Part shown: piece by piece, positions 22,590 to 64,000 of the stretch | Layout: every line of letters starts with the position of its first letter | How positions within the stretch are numbered: the first letter of the stretch is position 1 | DNA from: Candidula unifasciata | Taxonomy: Eukaryota > Mollusca > Gastropoda > Stylommatophora > Geomitridae | DNA length: 64,000 bases | Reading direction: 5' to 3' | Assembly: GCA_905116865.2 (NCBI GenBank) | Contig: CAJHNH020002068.1 | Coordinates: forward strand, 239,533 to 303,532 | The notes under the pieces: model-generated | Database searches by the model: none | What the model was told of the DNA's origin: nothing | What the model saw: only the letters and a program-made list of their open reading frames with translations | Made by a program: the position numbers and the translations under genes

Positions 22590-22850
22590 GTCCTCGTGCG
22601 GGTTCCGAGGTCCCTTTATGGGCAAAACAAAAACAGACCCACTGCCTCGCCAACAAGCATGACGTAGGAGTCGACTAATTGGGGACTTCCTGCGAAGTCG
22701 GAATGAATCTGTTCGAGCGGCAAAAAACAACTAAATGTAGGCTAATAAGCCAGTGAAACGGATGTGCAAAACTCAGGAACAAAGCCAAAGTCCCAATCGA
22801 CGAACAATCAGGACTTTCCGCCGGAGCTTACAGCCGGTGAACAAGATAGG
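22590..22850 (+). mobile_element. Family R repeat, copy 6
   Basis: It starts GTGCGGGTTCCGAGGTCCCT and contains GTCGACTAATTGGGGACTTC, CGACGAACAATCAGGACTTT and GGAGCTTACAGCCGGTGA. It is one of the most complete copies of the family. Confidence 0.65.
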
Positions 22851-23559
22851 AAAATAAGAACAATGGTGTTTTTATCTCAAAGAAATGAATGTATCTGTTC
22901 CTCAAAGAAATAAATGTATATGTTTTTGTCATCTTTCCACAGTACTTTGAGCTTAAAGATGTTAAAAGACGACAGAATCGACTTCACTGCAGTGACTTTT
23001 ATTCCAGTTGAATCAGTCTCTCTTAGCAGAGCAGCTAATCACTCACTTGGTGACCTACTTGGCAGGAAACTCCTTGGCTGCTGCTACAACACCAAAAATA
23101 TGGATTATCACTACAACTGCACTAGTAAACTGAATACGGGGTCCCGATTCGAATCACAAACCTCAGAGCATACTTTTGTTACAATCTGACTATATTATTA
23201 TTATTCAACACATCAATTATTTTCAAAACCTATTTAAGCAGTCTGCTAACAAATCAAATACTGAGCTTCAATTACAAAGCAGATGAGAAGAATAATGATA
23301 GATATTACATTAACAGCTTCCTTTGTCAAGTCATGAATTGTTTGGGTATAGAGTTTCTAATTACCAATCCCTGACTTATGACCTAATCCTTTAATAGATT
23401 ACAGAACCTGTTTTCTTGTACAAAGGTCTTACCACCTAAGCAAACCAATATACACATATATACAAACATCATTTGGTTTCAGGGCACATGGTGTTTTGAG
23501 TCACGCTCTCCTTGAGAGATCAGCCACTAAGCACAAGGGTGTTGGATCTATTTCTTCTC
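22851..23559. other. Unassigned spacer
   Basis: Duplicated short segments (AAAGAAATGAATGTATCTGT and AAAGAAATAAATGTATATGT) lie at 22879-22924. No exon or known element is supported. Confidence 0.4.
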
Positions 23560-23770
23560 ATTCACCAGCTATTGACTCAGGAGAAAAGTTATGGTTGTTC
23601 GTCCACTTCTTGACTTAAGTCTTGTTCCAGATCTGCAGTTTTGAGTACATGTCCGTTTTACAGGTCTAGCTTATATGAATGCAAAGTGTTAGCTTATTGT
23701 TCTCAGGCAATAGCACTCCAACTTGGAAGAAAAGACACCCCAAATTAGTCTCTCTTGCGACCTGCTTTCT
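23560..23770 (-). mobile_element. Family R repeat, copy 7
   Basis: It carries the blocks TTATGGTTGTTCGTCCACTT, CTTGTTCCAGATCTGCAGTT and CCAAATTAGTCTCTCTTGCG. It is degraded. Confidence 0.55.
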
Positions 23771-23899
23771 AGAAGGGCAGTGGATCTGTTCTTCCTCTCC
23801 CCCAAAACGGTGCCATGGAGCCCACACGGGGAACGTCCTGGATAAAACCTGGTACATTGAAGTCCATCTACATGTGAACCTCATTGTCTCCCCGAGCAG

Positions 23900-24419
23900 C
23901 CATGGTTGCTTACTGCACTTGTCTGCAAAGACGGTGAGTGGTCAAGGTTTGATACCCAGCAGAGGCAGCATAATTTTGAGAAGCTGTCCAGCGTCTTCTC
24001 TTGTTGTCTCTTCCCACTTCCCTTTATTTCCACCCTTCATTTTCCAAACAACAGTTATATAATGTAACCTCAACATAGACATATATATTATAACAATGAT
24101 TGCATTGTTTGTGATCAGGATTCAGCACAGAAAATCAAGCCAATTTTGAAAGTAAAATATACTATCACAAACATTTGTGGGAAAAATAAAACATAACTCT
24201 TAAACCATTCACAGTAGAATAAAGTTCAGAAATCACTAGTTTATTACACATGTGTTCAGTTACAATCAAATCTCATTATAATTCTCTCCATACACACTTT
24301 TAAAAAAAGGAAACTACTCCACTCAGCCCCTCACACATATTTGTCTCTCTGTTTCACATGTCTACATCCATATCCGCTAAACTCATCTCTCAGATTTCCT
24401 ACACATGACACCATGTCAG
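23900..24419. other. Unassigned spacer, weak tRNA-like segment
   Basis: The segment 23900-23965 has a box B-like GTCAAGGTTTGATACCC, but no second copy supports a SINE. The rest is AT-rich and unassigned. Confidence 0.3.
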
Positions 24420-24552
24420 TTTCTGGGTGCCAATTTTGGATAGAAAAGGAAAAGATCCATTCTCCCTAAAAAAGCATGTCGCTAAATGCAACACATTAGA
24501 GTGTTTCTCTTGAGGTCCGAGTGCATCTTCTAGAGGGACCAGGAACCAACAG

Positions 24553-27500
24553 CAAGTAAAGAAAGGTAAAGGATCCTTATCTACGCCTTCAGACGTATTG
24601 GGCGTGTAATGCTAGTATTATATTTTATAGACTTTATGGCACTTTGTTAGTGCTGTGGTCAACAACACTCTAGCCAACTTTACTACCCGTGACTTTTACC
24701 AGGTACACATTTCAGGCTGGGTCAATCTAGGAACCCTCCCCCCAGAGGCCATTACCTTGTAGTGGTGGGGGAGCTTGAGAGCCTCAGTGATCTAGTGAGC
24801 TATGCCGGAGGGAACGTATGTTCCTGGCAGGGTTACCCAAGCTGGACAGGTCACTGGTGAGAGGCCAGACTAAAGATGGCCTCCCGGTCCTCCAGGCTCG
24901 GGCACAGTGTTGACAGCTCTGCCCTGTAAAAAATCTACAACGTTACTGAAACTTCAAGAGGAAATAAGTGCTCTAAACGTCCGGTGGTCTTAGGACAGAG
25001 TCCCTCTGTCAGCATGAACAACATGGGTGAAAGCCAAAAGGAAGCCCCATGATGAGAAAACAAGTCTGCTGGATGTCAAAACCAAATTAAGAATTGGCTT
25101 CTGGAATGTAAGAACCATGTTCGAAACGGCCAAAACCGCCCAAGTAATTAAAGAAATGCAGAACTATAAACTGCATATTCTTGAAATCAGTGAAAGCAGG
25201 TGGACAGGGTTTGGACAAACCACAACAGGTACAGAAGAAACCATAATATACTCTGGAAGAAATGATAACCTACATTCTGCAAGGCGTGGCACTCATTTTA
25301 TAGAAAGGTGTGCAAAAACATCTCATTGAGTGGCATCCAATTAATGAAAGATGACAACACGATTCAATGGGAAACATGCCAAACTTAAATCATCCAATGC
25401 TACGCACCAACTAATGAAGCTGAAGATGAAGATAAAGAAACATTCTTTAGGAGACTGCAAGAGGTAGTAGATAAAGTACCAGCCCATGATATTCTATGCA
25501 TTATGGGAAATCTCAATGCAAAAGTTGGTAACGACAACTTGAATAGAGAACTATCAATGGGAAATCAAGGATGTGGTATAATTAATGACAGCGGGGAAAG
25601 ACTGAGCGACTTCTGCACGGCAAACAGACTTGTTATAGGAGGAACACTGTTCCCTCACAAGAATATACACAAGCTTACATGGATATCCTCAAACAGAAGA
25701 GATGTAAACCAGATCGACCATTTTATGGTAAACAGAAAATGGCGTGGGTCCCTACTCGATGTGCGTGTCAAAAGGGAAGCAGATGTAGGAAGCGATCATC
25801 ACCTTGTAGTTGCTCTACTACGACTTAAACTCAAAAAAGTTCACATGCAAGTTAAAACACAGACAGCATGCTACAAAGTTAACCTTTTAAGAGAAAAAGA
25901 CATTGCCACTAAATTTATAGTAGAACTCAAGAATAGATTTCAAACCCTATCAAGTGACCCAGACACTCAAAATGCAATCAGCATTCAAGACAGATGGAAC
26001 CAGATCAAAGAAACATACAAATCAAAAAGCAACAACATATTAGGAACCAGGAAACAACATCACAAAGAATGGATAAGCAGTCAAACCATGGACTATATTG
26101 CCAAGCGAAAAAGAACAAAGAGCCTTATAAATCACACTAAATCAGAATGTCAGAAAGACAAACTAATGTTAGAATATAGCGAACTAAATGACATTACAAA
26201 GAAAAGTGCCAGAGTTGACAGAAGAAGATTTATGGAAAATCTAGCAGAAACAGCAGAAAATGCTGCCAAAGCACATGATCTACAAACCCTACACAAAATT
26301 ACCCAGCAAAATTGCAGAAGCAGAAACAATTATCACAGCATACCCATCAGAGATAACCAAGGCAGACTGCTCACCACAGAACAAAAACAAGACATGCCGT
26401 GGACTAAACACTTCTCCGACCTCTTGAACAGACCTGATCCTGAAAATCCCCCAGATATTCAACCAGCCTCTCAGGACATTGACATTATTACTGAACCACC
26501 AAGCAAACAAGAAATCCTTAAAGCTATCCACACTTTAAAGAACAACAAAGCACCAGGCACTTCTCAAAGTAGATCCCAACACAACTGCTAGCTTTCTAGA
26601 ACCATTGTTCAAGGATATTTGGGAAAAAGAAGTGTTTCCTGGTGACTGGACTGAAGGAACAATAGTTCAAATCCCCAAAAAAGGAGACTTAACAGACTGC
26701 AATAATTGGAGGGAAATTACTCTACTCTCAGTAACAAGCAAAATATTTTTTTAAATTATCATAATGTGGCTTGAAAAAGGAGTAGATAAATGCCTACGAG
26801 TGGAACTAGAAGGATTCAGAAAGCGCAGAGGAACAACTGAACACATCTTCGCCATACATAACATTTTAGAACAATGCAATGAATGGCAGAGAAGTATATA
26901 TATATATAAATTTTGTGGACTTTGAGAAAGCTTTTGACAGCGTCCATAGAGACAGTCTATGGAAAATTTTACGACATTATGTAATTCCAGAAAAATAGTC
27001 AACATAATTGCTCTTTTCTAAAAAGACTTTTCATGCAGTATAAAAAATTACAATACATCTTTCCCAGTAAAGACAGGTGTAAGACAGGGGTGAGTTATGT
27101 CATCTCTCCTCTTCAACCTTGTGATTGATTGGATACTAAAGAACACAGTAGACAGGACATTGAGAGGCATACGATGGACTCCATTCACCATGCTTAAGGA
27201 CCTGCGGGAGGGACCGAAGAGGACACAAAGTCACGTCTGAACAAAGCTAGAGCTGCTTTTGGAAGGATGAGGCAAACCTGGAAATCCAACAATTACTGCA
27301 GAGGAACGAAACTCTGACTCTACAAGAGCATCATTTTGGCATTTCTTCTCTATGGAGCCGAATGCTGGAGAATGACCAAAAAGGATGCACACAAGCTGTC
27401 CACCTTTCACCACACATGTCTATGTAGAATTATCATAATTTTCTGGCCAGATACAATCTCAAACACTAAACTACTTCAAGTAACAAACCAAGAAACTTTA

Positions 27501-27883
27501 GAAATTATGAAAACCAAGAAAAGATGGAAATGGCTTGGCCACGTTATGAGAATTAATCCTGATATACCCGCCAAAACAGCTCTCACATGACACCAGAGGG
27601 AAAGAGAAAACAGGGGCACCCAAAAAACAACATGGAGACGAACGATGGAAAGTGACCTGAATGCGGCATCTTTGACATGGAAAACTGCACTGACGATTGC
27701 ACAGGACAGGAAAGCATGGAAAGTCCTCTCTGAAGCCTCATGTGCCACTAGGCATAACGAGAACTGATGATAATCGAAGAACCAAGGTCAATTTCTGACA
27801 AAGTCCGGCTCTGACAGGACCTGAACTTGCGACCTTTGGATCAACCAGGAAGCATTTAGCTGCTACACCACGGCGGCTCCCAA
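24553..27883 (-). mobile_element. SINE-B, split by a LINE insertion
   Basis: The 3' half is 24553-24735: AAAGGTAAAGGATCCTTATC, CAGACGTATTGGGCGTGTAA and ACCAGGTACACATTTCAGGC. The 5' half is 27779-27883, ending in the complement of the tRNA-like head: GACCTTTGGATCAACCAGG, TTAGCTGCTACACCACGGCG. Its own target duplication is GAACCAACAG at 24543-24552 and 27884-27893, a perfect 10 bp. It entered family R before the LINE entered it. Confidence 0.9.
24736..27778 (+). mobile_element. Nearly full-length APE-type LINE, 3.0 kb, inactivated
   Basis: A 5' untranslated region of about 290 bp precedes the reading frame. The endonuclease domain starts near 25080 (KLRIGFWNVRTMFETAKTAQ) and shows GDLNAKVG-like (here MGNLNAKVGN), NQIDHFMVNRKW and GSDHHLVVALLRL motifs. 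After 26591 the RT domain continues in other frames: IPKKGDLTDCNNWREITLL, NFVDFEKAFDSVHRDSLW and MSSLLFNLVIDWIL. The C-terminal part has LLYGAECWRMTKKDAHKLS and RWKWLGHVMRINPDIPAKTA. The part that should hold the F/YADD active site is missing around 27195-27235. There are frameshifts near 25300, 26565 and 27590 and several stops. The 3' end is GATGATAATC. A 5-bp duplication (GAACC at 24731-24735 and 27779-27783) flanks it. The endonuclease and RT resemble RTE-like elements, but the clade call is tentative. Confidence 0.9.
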
Positions 27884-28012
27884 GAACCAACAGGCTGCAT
27901 ACAAATTAAGCCAGACTGTAAACGTAATGTGTACACAAGACAAAAGTCCAGAAATTAATAAAAAAAACGACACCTTTCTGCCAAAGTTTACAGCTGGAGA
28001 ACATTAAGATGA

Positions 28013-28965
28013 AGACAAAGATGACAGACGACACACTCATTCACTCAACTTCTCCACAAATTTCTTTCTCACGTTCATCAACTGCTAAAAGAAAAGAAAA
28101 CATGGGATCAAGCCGTTAAAGAATTACAAAAAAAAAAAAACATCTTCAGAATTTACAAGTCCAAGCTACAGAAAACCTGGCACACTCTTGCAGCTCAAAA
28201 ACAGGTAGCACTTAAAAACAGTTTTCCATTGCCCTAAACTGCAGACTGAGGCAATGAAATCAAACATGCCAGTTTAGTTGCAGCTAAAAATACTCTTTTA
28301 GAGAACTCTCCCCCCCCCCCCCCCCCCTTACTGCTGCCTCTAAAACTGTACTCACACAGGTATGTGTTTCCAGCTATACATCCTATATATTTAGAAACAC
28401 ACGACTGTTCATATCTCTACATATCTTATTTTGCATAAATCGTGATAAGCTTACACAACGGGAGGAAAGGATATATGTGTTTACAAAAAAATACATATAG
28501 TTCGTAAAAATAGACTTGCAAAAATTATTCATTATAAATTTAGGTCACCGTAAAAACGGGAGTGTTTGATCATAAATACAGAAATGTTCTGCCAAAATTA
28601 TACATGTTTACAAATGTTTCCATTCACTCTCTGTACCCTTTTTACATTTTAGCAATGTGTCTTTTCTAAAGAAGTCAATATGGCTCAGAAAAACAATTTC
28701 AGATTTGATGAACCCAAGGTAGCTAAAAGGACATGCTGAAATTGAATTTTTATTGTAGTTAACATTATGTGGGGGGGGGGGGGGGGGGGGGGGGGGAATA
28801 AAGGGAAGCAAAACATGCTTACATACAAAAATGTATTTAATTAATATACTAAACAGTGTACTAGACAGACAGAATAGGGACAACCAAAATTCTTACCAAC
28901 AAAACCTGTTTCAGTATTATAATCAATAAATTAAAACATACACACAAAAATATTTATAAACCAAA
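28013..28965. other. Unassigned spacer with homopolymer runs
   Basis: It contains A13 at 28129-28141, a C run at 28311-28327 and a G run of about 27 at 28770-28796. No exon or element is supported. Confidence 0.4.
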
Positions 28966-29410
28966 TCAATCAATCAATCAATCAGGTTTGGTTTCCACAA
29001 TGAATGTGTTGTAATGGATCTCCAACATGCTTGATTTCATGTCTTGATTGTAACTCCCTCAGACTGCAGTTTGTCCGTCTGTTGATGTTGTATTCCCACT
29101 TGTATCGTTCTCTACCTCTTGCTCTTGTTCACCAGTATGTTTTTAAAAGCATATTACATCTTGTAATGTGGCCACAATATTTCAATTATCTCCTTTTTAT
29201 ATTTATTTATTTCAGTAATTCATTTTCATTTGCAGTCTTTTCAGAACCTTTGTAACTGATTGCTTTGTTTTTGCTTCCATCAAATACAACCTTTTCATCT
29301 GTATATCCATATTTCCAGAGACTCAATTTGATTTTCCAGTTGCCTGTTCAATGTCCAAGTTTCTGCACCATACAGCAGCGATAAGTGTACAATAACATTT
29401 TTGTTTTACT
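28966..29410 (-). pseudogene. LINE C-terminal region with (TTGA)n tail
   Basis: Read on the minus strand in several frames it gives a decayed LLYGAETW-like motif near 29380, SLEIWIYRR-like text, then LKYCGHITRCNMLLKT near 29180 and a KSKRRGRER-like basic segment. The 3' end at 28966-28984 is a run of TTGA/ATTG units, the short tandem tail common in LINEs. It is badly degraded. Its family is not the same as the 24.7-kb element. Confidence 0.65.
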
Positions 29411-29454
29411 ATGTAGGTGATTGATGATTGATTTATTGGCACCTTTCCGTCTTT

Positions 29455-29995
29455 CCAGACAATAGTGGAGGTGATGGCAGTGATCAAAGCAGTAACTTGG
29501 CTTTAGACATAGACCTTTTCCTGTCCATACTTTCTCAGCGACTCAGTGACTATGCTCACTGACAGAAACGAGCTGGGTTTGAAGACACTGGCTGTAGTGT
29601 CTGGTTGATACATCTAAAGTGGCTAGGGCTAACATTAATCAGTGTCATATTTGTGCCAGGGCTGGCAGGCGTGCAAGGAAAGAAGCAAGCTGATAGGCTT
29701 GCAGGTTGAGCTGCTGCAGAGGGCAGAGAAGCCATGGACCAGTCAGATATTCTGAATGCTCTACGAGAAGTAAAGCGCTTGCGAGAACCAAGTGATGACT
29801 GTAAATCTGCAACCATGACCAGACTGCAGGAACATGTTAAAAAGGTTGTGACGAGACAAGAGCACTATGCAGGAAGCCGAAGAAGAATAAGTAACCAACA
29901 TAGAACTCGTGTAGTCAGCGGCTACACCCTGCAGGATTTACTAAGGAAGGAATCCGCACACTTATGGACCTGGATCGAATGGTTCGATGTGTAAA
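29455..29995 (+). pseudogene. LINE RNase H and C-terminus
   Basis: Two frames together give EVMAVIKAVTWL, SDSVTMLTDRNELGLKT and then a decayed CPGHAGVQGNEQADRLAG-type block (here VPGLAGVQGKKQADRLAG). A 86-residue open frame follows from 29734: MDQSDILNALREVKRLREPS, then YAGSRRRISNQHRTRVVSGY. This order (RNase H, linker, basic Ser/Gly/Arg-rich end) is that of LINE-encoded RNase H proteins. It is related to the fragments at 42317-42700 and 62600-63560 but not the same subfamily. One frameshift lies near 29700. Confidence 0.72.
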
Positions 29996-30097
29996 GTCGA
30001 CAGTCTGTCGAACTAACTAACATACATAATATCTGAGGATACTCATCATCAATGTGCTGTTTATGTCTATAGCTGTCAATAATTTTGACAGAGCCAA

Positions 30098-30163
30098 AAT
30101 GTTGGTCACCATGTAAAATATCCATTATTTCTTCTCTGTTGGAAAGAAGTAAAAACATTCAAT
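30098..30163 (-). pseudogene. Partial duplicate of the SLD5 terminal exon
   Basis: This matches 30597-30662 at an offset of about 498 bp. It keeps the intron end and acceptor (TTTCCAACAG on the minus strand) and then encodes EEIMDILHGDQH, against EEIMDLLQGDQH in the real exon. After GDQH the match ends abruptly and the frame continues into unrelated sequence for about 57 codons. It lacks the conserved C-terminus of SLD5. It may be a dead relic or, less likely, an alternative last exon. Confidence 0.85.
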
Positions 30164-30235
30164 AGTAAACTAAGCAATATACAGAAGTTGCATTTTGCCA
30201 CTATTGTACTCGACACAGGTGGAGAAACTTAAAGT

Positions 30236-30395
30236 TGGTTGCCTGTCCTACCAGGCTGTTGCAGAACCAGCCACAGCATATTTTATCTTTGGTGGCTTTT
30301 CTAGACAAATTGACTTACATAGTTTGCCAATACCCTCTGAACAATCAGCTCTCGAGACCACTCTTGAAACCCATGCGAGGAGGTGTGCATGGAGA
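30236..30395 (-). mobile_element. Degenerate SINE-A downstream of SLD5
   Basis: Plus-strand text GGCTGTTGCAGAACCAGCC, TTTCTAGACAAATTGACTTA, TCTCGAGACCACTCTTGAAA and CCCATGCGAGG follows the SINE-A order with about 25 percent change. It lies 140 bp past the SLD5 stop, in the same orientation as the gene. No AATAAA or ATTAAA signal is visible on the minus strand between the stop and 30165. Confidence 0.65.
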
Positions 30396-30536
30396 AACTA
30401 CCCGGGTTGGAGAGGGGGGGGGGGGGGCGAGATTTTATCAACCACCATCTGTCTGAATGTTACAATTACTAGCAAACATAAAGATGAATGAATTAAAACA
30501 TGCATCTCCTGTACCAACGTTCCGCGTGGTAAGTTC

Positions 30537-63781
<33,245 letters not shown>

Positions 63782-64000
63782 CTACAATGACCAAAAAAGT
63801 AAAAAGTCAAATATATGATTACAAAAATATAGACAAATAAAGTTGTGACATAAATTATGACAATGGACAATTTAGTGTGCACTATGGATATCAAATTCAC
63901 AAATAAATAATTGGTCTGTATTGTCGCAGAATGCAACAAGTTAAGAATTAGGATTAGCCACAAAAACAGTGATAAACTGGACAACAGGAAAGTTGAATGG
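63782..64000. other. SLD5 intron, continuing beyond the window
   Basis: AT-rich with no exon. The preceding SLD5 exons must lie to the right of position 64000. Confidence 0.6.

Larger units (their letters stand above)
24420..28012 (+). mobile_element. Family R repeat, copy 8, split by nested insertions
   Basis: The 5' part is 24420-24552, ending GGGACCAGGAACCAACAG. The 3' part resumes at 27884 with GAACCAACAGGCTGCATACA and runs to GTTTACAGCTGGAGAACA followed by an AAGATGAAGA tail. The intact order is seen uninterrupted at 59575 (GGAACCAACAGTCTGCATAC). The gap of 3.3 kb is filled by SINE-B plus a LINE. The repeated GAACCAACAG is the SINE target duplication. Confidence 0.85.

Noticed and set aside
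22914..23189. A 91-residue plus-strand frame
   Set aside because: No domain is recognised and no splice context or homologous copy was seen.
23900..23965. tRNA-like segment with GTCAAGGTTTGATACCC
   Set aside because: Only box B is credible, and no second copy supports a SINE family.
29734..29994. An 86-residue plus-strand frame considered as a host gene
   Set aside because: The sequence just upstream encodes a decayed LINE RNase H block in the expected order, so it is the LINE C-terminus.

Overview
This is an animal nuclear genome window. It has spliced coding exons with GT-AG borders, APE-type LINEs, tRNA-derived SINEs, a Helitron, mariner and hAT relics, and very large minisatellites. The repeat repertoire suggests a lophotrochozoan, most likely a gastropod mollusc; that placement is an inference, and nothing here fixes the species.

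The only host gene I can support is SLD5/GINS4, a subunit of the GINS replication-initiation complex, on the minus strand. Four exons are visible: 63684-63781, 62161-62249, 39735-39825 and the terminal exon 30537-30633 with its stop. Each has proper splice sites, and the phases join to give 124 C-terminal residues, the same span as the end of the human protein as I remember it. The 5' exons lie beyond the right edge. The introns are 1.4 kb, 22.3 kb and 9.1 kb. A partial copy of the terminal exon lies about 500 bp downstream (30098-30163).

Layout. 0-13 kb: LINE remnants, tRNA-derived SINEs, a recurrent (GAA)-tailed repeat called family R here, and microsatellites. 14.7-15.7 kb: a broken mariner transposase. 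16.3-18.3 kb: a hAT-like element filled by an 80-copy 16-bp minisatellite. 19-24 kb: LINE and SINE fragments. 24.4-28.0 kb: a three-level nest in which an almost full-length 3.0-kb LINE sits in a SINE that sits in a family R copy. 29-30 kb: LINE 3' ends, one with an RNase H domain. 30.5-63.8 kb: the SLD5 locus. Its 9.1-kb intron holds a 1.9-kb Helitron inserted precisely at an A|T site in a SINE. Its 22.3-kb intron holds an 8.2-kb array of 19-bp repeats (43.2-51.4 kb), a 48-bp array (52.4-53.9 kb), a 53-bp array (54.2-54.8 kb) and a 20-bp array (60.8-61.3 kb).

At least seven SINE-like families with pol III box A/B-like heads occur here. I call them A to H as working names only. Long open frames in the satellite arrays are a product of monomers that lack stop codons and are not annotated as genes. 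Boundaries of old repeats are approximate, usually within 10-30 bp.
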